A stretch of 13,853 nt of DNA from ZC4RG36 sp964652205 (GCA_964652205.1 CAZZAO010000134.1:1-13853), one strand, 5' to 3'. Positions 6,305 to 13,645 are shown, counted from the stretch's first letter. A program made the numbers and translations. Notes: generated by a model not told the origin, from the letters alone.

Positions 6305-8641
6305 ATGATTCGGATGCTGGACAATACACTCGACGGCCTGACGAGCGCTGAAGTCGAACGACGCCTGCGCGAGTTCGGTCGCAACCAGCTTCCCGAACAG
6401 AGCGCTTCGCCGCTGCTCATTTTCATCCGTAAATTCTGGGGGCCGATCCCCTGGATGCTCGAAATGACGATGGGCCTTCAGCTTGCGCTCGGCAAGCACA
6501 CCGACGCGCTGATTATCCTCGCCATGCTGCTGGTCAATGCCGTCATCAGCTTTGTTTACGAGCGCAGCGCTCAGTCGTCGCTGGCGCTGCTCCGTCAGCG
6601 CTTGACGATTGAAACTCGCGCCCTGCGCGATGGCCGCTGGCAGAAAATTCCGTCGCAGGGCCTGGTTCCCGGCGATATTATTCGCCTGCGCGTCGGCGAC
6701 ATCGTCCCGGCGGACGTCCGGCTGCTCGATGGCGCGCTCGGCATCGATCAGTCGAGCCTGACCGGCGAGTCCGAGCTGGCTGATATCGAGCGCGGCGGCA
6801 CAGCTTATGCGGCCAGCATCATCCGACGCGGCGAGGGGATCGCCGAAGTCGCCGCGACCGGCCCGCGCACCTCGTTCAGCCAGACGGCCAGGCTGGTGCA
6901 GACGGCCAAAACGCTCCAGCATGGCGAGGTGTTCGTGCAGAAGGTCGTTGTCGCGCTGATGGCAGTGACGGCGGTGCTGGTGGTGGTCGTCATCCTCTAC
7001 GGGTTGGCCGCCCACCTGCCGACTTTCGACGTGCTGCTGTTCACGCTGGCGCTCTTGATCGCCGCGATCCCGGTGTCGCTGCCGGTGACGTTTACGCTGG
7101 CGACGGCGGTCGGCTCGCGCGATCTGGCGCAGCACGGCGTGCTGGTGACTCGGCTGCCTGCCATCAAGGAAGCGGCGGGCATGGACGTGCTGTGCAGCGA
7201 CAAGACCGGCACGATTACCCTGAATGAACTCACGCTCGTCTCGTCGGTGACTTATGGCGCGACGACCGAGTCTGACCTGCTCTGTCTGGCGGCGCTGGCG
7301 TCCGACGATGCTACCCATGACCCGATTGACGTGGCGATTGTCGAGGCGGCGCGGGCTGCTGACTCGCTGTGCGACCCGTCCCATCGGCTTGAATTTACCC
7401 CGTTCGATACCGCGACCAAACGCACCGAGGCGCTCGTCAACTGGCGCGGCGAAACGCTGCGCGTCGTCAAGGGGCTGCCGCACATTGTCCGCGCGTTGAC
7501 GTCGGGCGAAATCGTCATCAAGGCCGATGTCGAGCGGCTGGCTTCGCAGGGCTGGCGCTGCATTGCCATCGCTGCCGGGCCAGTCGGCGGCGCGCTCGAT
7601 CTGATCGGCCTGCTGGCGCTGCAAGACCCGCCGCGCGAAGATTCGGCCAGCGTGGTCACGCGCTTGCAGGAACTCGGCGTGCGCGTGCTGATGATTACCG
7701 GCGACGGACTGGCGACAGCGGCGAGCATCGCCCAGCAGGTCGGCATCATCGGCCCGGCCTGTCCCGGCGATGTTTTCCGCAGCGGAGCCTGCGAACCGGC
7801 GATGGCCTTCGGCGTCTATGCCGGTGTTTACCCTGAAGATAAGTACGCGCTGGTCAAGGCACTGCAAAAGGCCGGTCACGTCGTCGGCATGACCGGCGAT
7901 GGCATCAATGACGCGCCCGCCATCAAGCAGGCGGAAATCGGCGTGGCGATGGTGAACGCGACCGACATCACCAAGTCGGCGGCGGCGCTGGTGCTGACCG
8001 CGCCGGGACTGCGCGATATGCTGGCAGCGGTCGAGGTTGGACGGCGCATTTTCCAGCGCATGTCAACCTATACGCTCAACAAGATCGTCAAGACCTTCCA
8101 CCTCGGCCTGTTCCTGAGCATCGGCCTGCTGCTGACCGGGACGCTGGTCGCCAACCCGACCCATATCCTGCTGCTGGTGCTGGCGAACGATCTGGTGTCG
8201 ATGTCGCTGACGACTGACAACGTCCGCGCCTCGCGCAAGCCGAACCGCTGGAAGGTCGCGCCGCTGGTGACGGCGGGGCTGATCCTCGCGCTGGTGTGGC
8301 TGGTATACGCCTTCTTCGTGCTGCTGGTCGGGCGCAGCGGGCTGCGCCTCGACCTTGACCGCCTGCAAACGCTGATGTTCGTCATGCTGGTGTGCGCGGC
8401 GCAGGCCAACGTCTACGTGATCCGCGAGCGGGGGCCGATGTGGCGCTCGCGCCCAAGCCGATGGATGGTGCTCGCTACGACCTTCGACATGATCCTCGTG
8501 ACGCTGATGGCGAGCCAGGGCGTGTTCATGGTTGCCATCGACCCGGCGCTGATCTTCAGCCTGTTCGCGCTGACGGTCGGTTTCATGGTCGCGCTCGACT
8601 TCTTCAAGGTCGCGCTGTTCCGCCGCTTGCAGATTGCGTAA
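6305..8641 (+). CDS. P-type ATPase, plasma-membrane H+-pump (P3A-like) family
   Basis: A 778-residue integral membrane cation pump driven by ATP, most like P3A proton-exporting ATPases of plants, fungi and some prokaryotes. The hallmark FWGPIPWMLEM is at 44-54. Next come M2 with Asn78 in LLVNAVISFVYE (the place of plant AHA2 Asn106), actuator TGES (153-156), M4 IPVSLP, the phosphorylation loop DKTGT (Asp299), nucleotide-domain KGLP, hinge GDGINDAP (531-538), and M6 LANDLVSMS with Asn628-Asp629, matching the ND-G segment that carries AHA2 Asp684, the proton-binding residue. M5-M10 fill residues ~590-778. There is no long C-terminal autoinhibitory tail as in plants. The start is firm: GAGGAG (6293-6298) lies 6 nt before ATG. 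It is transcribed alone from the promoter at 6071 and closed by a terminator. Substrate is inferred from family; Mg2+ or another cation cannot be excluded. Confidence 0.9.
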   Translation: MIRMLDNTLDGLTSAEVERRLREFGRNQLPEQSASPLLIFIRKFWGPIPWMLEMTMGLQLALGKHTDALIILAMLLVNAVISFVYERSAQSSLALLRQRLTIETRALRDGRWQKIPSQGLVPGDIIRLRVGDIVPADVRLLDGALGIDQSSLTGESELADIERGGTAYAASIIRRGEGIAEVAATGPRTSFSQTARLVQTAKTLQHGEVFVQKVVVALMAVTAVLVVVVILYGLAAHLPTFDVLLFTLALLIAAIPVSLPVTFTLATAVGSRDLAQHGVLVTRLPAIKEAAGMDVLCSDKTGTITLNELTLVSSVTYGATTESDLLCLAALASDDATHDPIDVAIVEAARAADSLCDPSHRLEFTPFDTATKRTEALVNWRGETLRVVKGLPHIVRALTSGEIVIKADVERLASQGWRCIAIAAGPVGGALDLIGLLALQDPPREDSASVVTRLQELGVRVLMITGDGLATAASIAQQVGIIGPACPGDVFRSGACEPAMAFGVYAGVYPEDKYALVKALQKAGHVVGMTGDGINDAPAIKQAEIGVAMVNATDITKSAAALVLTAPGLRDMLAAVEVGRRIFQRMSTYTLNKIVKTFHLGLFLSIGLLLTGTLVANPTHILLLVLANDLVSMSLTTDNVRASRKPNRWKVAPLVTAGLILALVWLVYAFFVLLVGRSGLRLDLDRLQTLMFVMLVCAAQANVYVIRERGPMWRSRPSRWMVLATTFDMILVTLMASQGVFMVAIDPALIFSLFALTVGFMVALDFFKVALFRRLQIA

Positions 8642-8661
8642 CCCCTGAGCGGTTGAGAAAC

Positions 8662-8698
8662 AAAAGTCCTCGGTGAACAGCTTCACCGAGGACTTTTT
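8662..8698 (+). terminator. Intrinsic terminator of the P-type ATPase gene
   Basis: A 16-bp perfect stem (8662-8677 with 8682-8697; core GTCCTCGGTGAA) has the 4-base loop CAGC, with TTTTT (8694-8698) at its 3' edge, 20 bases after the ATPase stop. The left edge is AAAA, so it could also act weakly on the other strand. Confidence 0.92.
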
Positions 8699-8742
8699 GT
8701 GGTCATGAGCGCGATAGCTTTTCCGGGCTTTATCGGCCATGT

Positions 8743-8769
8743 TTGCCGGAGGCTAAAGCCGTCCGGCAA
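8743..8769. repeat. Strong stem-loop in the convergent spacer
   Basis: TTGCCGGA GGC-TAAA-GCC (G) TCCGGCAA gives an 11-bp stem with one bulged G at 8761. There is no T-run on either side, so it is not an obvious terminator. It may be a retroregulatory or 3'-end-protecting hairpin, or a copy of a palindromic interspersed element. Confidence 0.5.
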
Positions 8770-8770
8770 G

Positions 8771-8796
8771 GTAAAAGAAGCCGGCTGAACCCGGCT
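8771..8796 (-). terminator. Likely intrinsic terminator of the Ca2+/H+ antiporter gene
   Basis: Read on the minus strand, AGCCGG-GTTCAG-CCGGCT (complement of 8779-8796) is followed by TCTTTTAC. This is a short GC-rich stem and U-rich tail about 50 bases past the antiporter stop at 8846. A second AT-rich hairpin CAAAAC-TTTC-GTTTTG (8797-8812) lies just before it. Confidence 0.6.
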
Positions 8797-8845
8797 CAAA
8801 ACTTTCGTTTTGCCCGCCCATTATAAAAAACTGTGCGTTATCTCG

Positions 8846-9895
8846 CTATCCCGGCGCAGGCATAAAATAGAAGGCCAGCCCGACGATGGCATAGACCGCC
8901 AGCAGCATTGCCCCTTCGAGCCAGTTTGACTCGCCATCCTGCGCGATGAAGGCCGCGATAGCCGACGCCGACACGAGCGCGATCAGCTCATACGGCGTGA
9001 ACACCAGTAACAGCCGCTGACCGAAGACCAGACTGATGAAAACCAGCACCGGCGCGACGAACAGCGCGATCTGCTGGCTGGAACCGAGCGAGACGGCGAG
9101 GCTGATCTCCATTTTGTTCTTCATCGCCATCTCGACGGCGACGTAATGCTCGGCGACGTTGCCGATGATCGGGATGACGATGATGCCGATGAAGAACTCG
9201 GTCAAGCCGAGCGACTTGACGACCGGCTCAATCGAATTGACCAGAATCTCGCTCATGACTGCCGTGCCGACCGTCGCGGCCAACAGCACGATCACAGCAG
9301 TCCGCACCGACCATTCTGGCGTGTGATCGCTGATGTCTCTCGGCGCTTCATGGCTGGTGAAGCCATAGAGGATTGTCAGCCCGTAGAGCAGGATGATGAC
9401 CAGCGCCACGCCCTCATTCATCGCCAGTTCAGACTCTGGCACGTGGATGAACGCCGGATCGAAGATCGACGGGATCAGCAGCACGATGACCGCCATCACC
9501 AGCAGCGTCGCATTGAGTCCGGCCTGACGCCGGTCGAACTTCTGCGTGCCGTGCTTGAGTCCGCCTGCGACCAGACTGAAGCCCAGCACGAGCAGCAGGT
9601 TGCCGAGGATTGAGCCGGTGATCGACGCTTTGACCAGCTCCAGCAGCCCCTCGCGGATGGCAAAAATCGTGATAATCAGCTCGGCGGCGTTGCCGAGCGT
9701 GGCGTTGAGCAGCCCGCCGACGCGCGGGCCGGTGTAGTGCGCCAGTTCTTCAGTCCCCGCGCCGATCAGCCCGGCCAGCGGGATCAGGCCGACAGCCGAG
9801 ACGATGAAGATGACCAGCGGGCTGGCGATACCCGTCAACCTGAGGATGATGGCAATCGGGACAGCGATCAGCAGGTACAGCAGGGGGCGACTCAT
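8846..9895 (-). CDS. cax: Ca2+/H+ antiporter, CAX family
   Basis: A 349-residue membrane exchanger of the CaCA superfamily that exports Ca2+ (or another divalent cation) in exchange for protons. Both CAX signature repeats are present: GNAAELIITIFAI (Gly68, Asn69, Glu72), and GNVAEHYVAVEMAMKNKMEISLAVS beginning at Gly245 with Glu249 and His250. About ten to eleven hydrophobic segments are visible, with a short acidic loop between the halves (~143-161) and a hydrophilic one around 180-198 (SHEAPRDISDHTPEW). The length is normal for bacterial CAX. The ATG is preceded by AAGAGG (complement of 9900-9905) with 4 nt spacing, and a perfect -10 lies about 45 bases upstream. It converges on the proton-pump ATPase gene, which could supply the gradient it uses. 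Confidence 0.94.
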   Translation of the reverse strand: MSRPLLYLLIAVPIAIILRLTGIASPLVIFIVSAVGLIPLAGLIGAGTEELAHYTGPRVGGLLNATLGNAAELIITIFAIREGLLELVKASITGSILGNLLLVLGFSLVAGGLKHGTQKFDRRQAGLNATLLVMAVIVLLIPSIFDPAFIHVPESELAMNEGVALVIILLYGLTILYGFTSHEAPRDISDHTPEWSVRTAVIVLLAATVGTAVMSEILVNSIEPVVKSLGLTEFFIGIIVIPIIGNVAEHYVAVEMAMKNKMEISLAVSLGSSQQIALFVAPVLVFISLVFGQRLLLVFTPYELIALVSASAIAAFIAQDGESNWLEGAMLLAVYAIVGLAFYFMPAPG

Positions 9896-9940
9896 AGGGC
9901 CTCTTTTCGTGTCAGGGCGGGGCGGTCAAAGGGTAGCTTT

Positions 9941-9968
9941 ATTATAGGTGTAACAAACGAGGCCGCAA
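9941..9968 (-). promoter_or_regulatory. Promoter of the Ca2+/H+ antiporter gene
   Basis: On the minus strand, TTGCGG (complement of 9963-9968), 16 bases, then a perfect TATAAT (complement of 9941-9946). The -10 is strong and the -35 weak (3 of 6). The start near 9934 would leave about 38 nt before the ribosome site and ATG. It sits just downstream of the preceding gene's stop at 9976, so the antiporter can be expressed independently of potA. Confidence 0.55.
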
Positions 9969-9975
9969 TCGGTCG

Positions 9976-10983
9976 TCAGGATGAAATTGAGTCCCCGGCA
10001 ATCGCCCGCGCTGCATCGAGACGCGCGATCAGCCTCGCAGCCTGCTCAGGCCGCGCCGAGTCATTGTTCAGCCCGACGACTGCCTGAAAGAGGCGCGCGG
10101 TGGGAGAAATCAGGATCGGCAGTTCGCGCCACGTCCAGTTCAGCAGTTCGACCGCGTGCCAGGCCAGCGCGAATGCCGCTTTCAACGGTACAGGGATTTC
10201 GACATGACGATGCAACTGCCGCTGCAATCGGGCGGCCTCGCCAATGCGGCGTGCAGCCAGCGTCAGCCCGTCGATTTCCCCGATGAGTGCGGGGCCGTCG
10301 CTGATCTCTCCGAGCAGCCATGCTTCGCTGCTAGCGAAAACCGCCTCGTCCGCGTTGGCTCGAAAATTTGCGCTGCCGTTCGCGCGTAAGCTCGGCACGA
10401 GAAACAGCGCCGGAGCGTCCGCGCCTTCGACCGACGCCGCAATGACTGCAATCGTCGCATCGAAATTGCGCGGCGTAGCGATTCGCCCCGATAAATGCCA
10501 CAGGTTAGACGTTACTGAAATAGCGGATGTTGCCGCCACTATAGCTTTCTCCCCTCTCCGCCTGGGAGAGGGGGCGGGGGTGAGGGCGGCCCCCTGCGGC
10601 GTCGAACCGTCGCGGGCCTTGAGCCGCGTCAGCCACTCGGCGCGGATCGGCTCTGGCGCATATTTGTCGATCATCTGGGTGACGGTCAGCGTCGGCGTGA
10701 AAATGTCGATCAGCCGTGAGTCGTGGAAGGCGGCGATATACAGCAGCAGGAAGACGGGCAGCGCCGTTTCCTGCACGTAGCCGCGCCAGACGACACCCGC
10801 CGCGTAGCCCCTGTGGATGTCCTCGGCGTCGGGCGCGCCTGCCTCCATCTCAGCCGCTGGCACGCGCCGACACCCCGCCTCGTAGGCGCGCAGCGCCGGC
10901 TCGTCGGGCAGGTTTGCGCCGAGCATGGCGCTGAGGAAGTTGACCGGCGAGTCGAGCGCGTCTGTCGCGGGGGCCATCGGCAT
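9976..10983 (-). CDS. Degenerate acyl-CoA-dehydrogenase / AidB-like protein
   Basis: A 335-residue protein with scattered acyl-CoA dehydrogenase (ACAD) features in the right order, closest in feel to AidB. An N-terminal helical part ends in YAPEPIRAEWLTRLKA (~108-123). Then come NLWHLSGRIAT (~160-170, the ACAD L-G-K-x-x-x-T strand), APALFLVP, ASSEAWLLGE, and a C-terminal helix set from LAARRIGEAARLQRQLH. ACADs of 380 residues (AidB ~540) normally have a flavin-binding M-T-E-x-x-G-S-D loop between the first two landmarks. That loop is missing; its place (~131-147) is taken by ALTPAPSPRRRGEKA, encoded by a palindromic repeat. The last helices are also shortened. Catalysis is therefore doubtful. 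Its ATG lies 3 bases after the potA stop, so it is probably co-transcribed and translationally coupled. Function unknown. Confidence 0.65.
   Translation of the reverse strand: MPMAPATDALDSPVNFLSAMLGANLPDEPALRAYEAGCRRVPAAEMEAGAPDAEDIHRGYAAGVVWRGYVQETALPVFLLLYIAAFHDSRLIDIFTPTLTVTQMIDKYAPEPIRAEWLTRLKARDGSTPQGAALTPAPSPRRRGEKAIVAATSAISVTSNLWHLSGRIATPRNFDATIAVIAASVEGADAPALFLVPSLRANGSANFRANADEAVFASSEAWLLGEISDGPALIGEIDGLTLAARRIGEAARLQRQLHRHVEIPVPLKAAFALAWHAVELLNWTWRELPILISPTARLFQAVVGLNNDSARPEQAARLIARLDAARAIAGDSISS
10548..10585. repeat. Palindromic interspersed (REP/MITE-like) repeat inside the ACAD-like gene
   Basis: CCCCTCTCC (10551-10559), a 5-base loop, then GGAGAGGGG (10565-10573), with a following G-rich CGGGGGTGAGG tail. 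Read on the coding (minus) strand it gives the peptide LTPAPSPRRRGE. From recollection, this peptide style is a recurrent signature of an interspersed CCCTCTCC palindrome in many GC-rich bacterial genomes. It lies in frame and adds no stop. Only one copy is visible here. Confidence 0.65.
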
Positions 10984-10986
10984 GAG

Positions 10987-12168
10987 TTACTGCGTCAGCA
11001 GGCGGGCGTTATCCGCGTCCCAGAAAACGTAGACGTCCTGCCCGACCTCGAACACGGCGTCCGAGCGCAGGCCGAAGTTCTGCACGCGGGCGACGACGTG
11101 CTGATCGCAGTCACCCAGTTGGATGTTGTAGCGGGTGTCCGTGCCGATGTAGTTGGCAAGCATGATCCTGCCTTCAAGGACGTTGATGTCGGGGTCCTGA
11201 AGCAGCGCCGCTTTGTGTGCCTCAGAGCTTTCCGAGCGTCCGGCCTCGTCCTTGACCGTGCCGACGCGCGGGAACAGGTTGATCTTCTCCGGGCGGACGG
11301 CGACTGTCACCGCCGAACCGTCAGGTAGATTGTTGTCCTCGGCGGTCGCGGTGGTGTTGATTTTGATCTTATCGACGGCGACTTCGACGTATTTACCGGC
11401 CTTGCCGGTCACGCTGCCAGTCAGGAAATTGGTTTCGCCGATGAAGTCGGCGACGAAGCGGGTCTTGGGCGCTTCGTAGATTTCCTCGGCAGGGCCGATC
11501 TGGAGTACGCAGCCCGCGTCCATGACGGCGATCCGGTCGGCCATCGTCATGGCTTCTTCCTGATCGTGGGTGACGTAGATGAAGGTCATGTCCAGCTCGC
11601 GCTGAAGGTCGGCCAGCTCATACTGGAGCGCCTTACGCAGCTTGAGGTCAAGCGCGCCGAGCGGCTCGTCGAGCAGCAGCACGGCGGGCTTCTTGACGAT
11701 AGCGCGGGCCAGCGCGACGCGCTGCTGCTGCCCGCCGGACAACTGGCGCGGTCGGCGGTCTTCGGCGTTGATGAGGCGGACGGTTTGCAGCGCTTCCATC
11801 GCCCGTTCTCTGGCCTCGTTCTTCGACACGCCCTGCATATCGAGGCCGAACATGACGTTTTGCAGCACGGTCATGTGCGGGAACAGTGCGTAGTCCTGAA
11901 AGACGGTGTTGACCGCGCGATGAAACGGCGGGACGTCCTGCACGGCCTTGCCGCGAATCAGGATTTGGCCGCTGGTTGTATCCTCGAAACCCGCGATCAT
12001 CCGCAGCGTCGTCGTTTTGCCGCAGCCGCTCGGCCCCAGCAGCGCGAAGAACTCACCCTTTTCGATCTGGATCGAGACGTCGTCCACCGCCCGCACCACG
12101 CCGTCGGCGCGGCGAGTCGGAAATTCCTTGATGACGTGAATGAGTTCGATATCGTACTGTGGCGTCAT
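10987..12168 (-). CDS. potA: Spermidine/putrescine-type ABC importer ATPase
   Basis: A 393-residue cytoplasmic ATPase subunit that powers uptake of polyamines (or a related solute) through a PotBC-type permease. The ABC domain has Walker A GPSGCGKTT (45-53, Lys51), Q-loop VFQDYALFP (Gln91), signature LSGGQQQR (143-150), Walker B LLLDEP (Asp167-Glu168), D-loop GALD and switch His201. From about 240 a TOBE-type regulatory region follows (VAVRPEKINLF, NVLEGRI, YIGTDTRYNIQL). Residues ~302-328 form an unusual polar insertion between TOBE elements. I start at 12168, where MTPQYDIELIHV matches the family N terminus and GGGGG lies 4 nt upstream. An in-frame ATG at 12384 would add 72 unlike residues encoded by repeat DNA. 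No permease or binding-protein gene is in the window; the next gene downstream is the ACAD-like one. Confidence 0.93.
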   Translation of the reverse strand: MTPQYDIELIHVIKEFPTRRADGVVRAVDDVSIQIEKGEFFALLGPSGCGKTTTLRMIAGFEDTTSGQILIRGKAVQDVPPFHRAVNTVFQDYALFPHMTVLQNVMFGLDMQGVSKNEARERAMEALQTVRLINAEDRRPRQLSGGQQQRVALARAIVKKPAVLLLDEPLGALDLKLRKALQYELADLQRELDMTFIYVTHDQEEAMTMADRIAVMDAGCVLQIGPAEEIYEAPKTRFVADFIGETNFLTGSVTGKAGKYVEVAVDKIKINTTATAEDNNLPDGSAVTVAVRPEKINLFPRVGTVKDEAGRSESSEAHKAALLQDPDINVLEGRIMLANYIGTDTRYNIQLGDCDQHVVARVQNFGLRSDAVFEVGQDVYVFWDADNARLLTQ

Positions 12169-12343
12169 TATGCCCCCATCGCTCAACGGGAGATCGAATA
12201 AGTGTGCAGTGAAATGGGATGAAATCTTTGGAAATTCTACAACGTCTGTGCCGTGGGGACTAGCGATTGACTCGGAATCAGCCGACGAATTTTGCGACGT
12301 CGTTTTAGCCGGTTTTCCCTCAGCGCCGCTCGGTGCTAAAATC
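12169..12343. other. potA upstream region
   Basis: Divergent spacer, no credible gene. On the minus strand TAGAAT (complement of 12234-12239) is a possible -10 for potA, about 65 bases before the ATG, but I see no matching -35. A short GC stem, GCGCC-GCTC-GGTGC (12323-12336, with one G-T pair), lies next to the heptamer palindrome. Confidence 0.35.
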
Positions 12344-12440
12344 AGGACTGAGAGGGTGAGGACTGAGGACTGAGTCAGGGACAAGAGCTAAGCCTGTCGC
12401 TTGTTCTCCACTCAGTCCTCAGCGCTCAGTCCTCAGTCCT
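12344..12440. repeat. Large imperfect palindrome with heptamer (AGGACTG / CAGTCCT) arms
   Basis: The left arm holds AGGACTG at 12344, 12359 and 12366. The right arm is four tandem heptamers from 12413 to 12440: CAGTCCT, CAGCGCT, CAGTCCT, CAGTCCT. The arms are reverse complements and can pair in several registers. Inside them, CTGAG (12370-12374) pairs with CTCAG (12411-12415), and ACAAG (12381-12385) with CTTGT (12400-12404). The whole element is about 97 bases and sits between potA and the esterase-like gene, ending 8 bases before the latter's ribosome site. Short tandem heptamers of this kind are known as STRR sequences in cyanobacteria. Confidence 0.75.
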
Positions 12441-12460
12441 ATTCTTTCGGGAGACCACCC

Positions 12461-13645
12461 ATGCCTCACTGGAATTCCTTCGGCGCTTTTCTTGAGGAAG
12501 CCCAACAAACCAGCGACGATGCCGAACGTCAGCTCCTCGTCGATGCGCTGCTGGCCGAACGGGCTGAATGGCCGTGGGTCGAGGACGGTCAGGCGACTTT
12601 CGTTTACTCGCGTATGGGGACGCAGACCGCCGCGCTCAACCTCGACACAATTCAGGCCGATCCGCCATTCGCGCCGATGACTCCACTTGAGGGGACAACC
12701 CTGTGGTACGTGACGCAGCAGTTCGAGAGTGACGCGCTGCTCGACTATATGCTGGCTATCGACGACCCGATGACGCCGCTGGCGAACGAGCCGGACGTCG
12801 TCGGGCGCGTGACGCGCTTCTGGCGTGTCGATCCACTCAATCCGCTGCGGATGGACACCGCGCAGATGAACGTCTCGGTACTGCGGATGCCGCACGCGCG
12901 CCCCTTCCCTGACTGGTCGGCGATGAAGAATGTCCCGCGCGGTCACGTCTACGAGCACAGCGTCGAGAGCGGTCAGCTTGCGTTCACCGGACGCCGCCTG
13001 TGGATGTACACGCCGCCCGATTACGATCATTCCGGCAAAGCCTACCCGCTGCTGATCGTCAACGACGGCCAGTGGGCGATTGGCCCGCTGCAACTGCCAT
13101 ACATCGCCGACGCGCTCATCAAGCACCATCGTCTGCAACCGGCGCTGATCGCTATGATGCAGAGCGGCGGGCAGGAAGAGCGAATGCGCGAATACGTCAG
13201 CAACAATCAGCATGTCGCCTTCCTGACCTCGGAACTGCTGCCCTATATTCAGTCGCAGTACCGCGTCGATTCGCAGTCGGTCGGCATCGGCGGCGTGGCG
13301 ATGGGCGCGGTCGCCGCGGCCCACGCTGCGCTCAATAACCCCGCCGTCTTCTCGCGCCTGCTGCTGATCTCGCCGCCGTTCGGCAAAGGCCCGCTTCAGG
13401 ATCAATTGATGCAGTACGTCGGGCGCTTCGAGAACGCCAGCCTGCTGCCGCAGCGCGTCTTTCAGAGCGTTGGCCGCTACGAAGCGCGCGGTCGCTTCCT
13501 GCGTCCGGCGCTCCAGCTTCAGGACGTGCTGCGCGCCAGACCCGGCATCGACTACAGCTTCGTCGAGACGGGCAGCGGTCACGGGCTGGTCGCCTTCCGC
13601 AGTGTCCTGCCGGAAGCGCTGGCGTGGGTGCTGCCGGGGAGTTAG
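12461..13645 (+). CDS. Esterase-like alpha/beta hydrolase (Fes/EsteraseD type) lacking the catalytic serine
   Basis: A 394-residue protein. The N-terminal ~160 residues look like the non-catalytic beta domain seen before the hydrolase in enterochelin-esterase-type proteins, including LWYVTQQFESDALLDYMLAIDD and WRVDPLNP. The hydrolase part runs from about 165: RRLWMYTPPDYD, YPLLIVNDGQWAIG, LQPALIAMMQSGG, NNQHVAFLTSELLPYIQSQY, then the elbow GGVAMGA, LLLISPPFG and the C-terminal TGSGHGLVAFRSVLPEAL with His374. The elbow should read G-x-S-x-G, but here it is G278-V279-A280-M281-G282 (GCG, one base from TCG). Ester hydrolysis by the usual mechanism is thus doubtful; it could bind a substrate or be a pseudo-enzyme. 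No signal peptide is visible. The ATG at 12461 has GGGAG (12449-12453) 7 nt upstream; an in-frame ATG at 12401 lies inside the repeat palindrome. Confidence 0.82.
   Translation: MPHWNSFGAFLEEAQQTSDDAERQLLVDALLAERAEWPWVEDGQATFVYSRMGTQTAALNLDTIQADPPFAPMTPLEGTTLWYVTQQFESDALLDYMLAIDDPMTPLANEPDVVGRVTRFWRVDPLNPLRMDTAQMNVSVLRMPHARPFPDWSAMKNVPRGHVYEHSVESGQLAFTGRRLWMYTPPDYDHSGKAYPLLIVNDGQWAIGPLQLPYIADALIKHHRLQPALIAMMQSGGQEERMREYVSNNQHVAFLTSELLPYIQSQYRVDSQSVGIGGVAMGAVAAAHAALNNPAVFSRLLLISPPFGKGPLQDQLMQYVGRFENASLLPQRVFQSVGRYEARGRFLRPALQLQDVLRARPGIDYSFVETGSGHGLVAFRSVLPEALAWVLPGS

Noticed and set aside
6087..6329. 80-codon minus-strand frame over the ATPase promoter and start
   Set aside because: No motif or ribosome site, and it overlaps the promoter, leader and ATPase start.
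6269..7879. 536-codon minus-strand open frame opposite the P-type ATPase
   Set aside because: His/Arg/Gln-rich, no motif, and fully antisense to a confident ATPase gene.
12169..12384. 72-residue N-terminal extension of PotA from the ATG at 12384
   Set aside because: It is encoded by the heptamer palindrome and spacer, does not resemble PotA N termini, and a better start with a G-rich site exists at 12168.
12344..12440. CRISPR array
   Set aside because: Repeat units are only 7 bases, directly tandem and inverted, with no spacers and no cas genes.
12401..12460. Upstream start for the esterase-like protein at 12401
   Set aside because: The ATG lies within the repeat palindrome with no ribosome site; the ATG at 12461 has GGGAG at 7 nt.
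12419..13582. 387-codon minus-strand open frame opposite the esterase-like gene
   Set aside because: No motif; the plus frame has a ribosome site and hydrolase-fold motifs.
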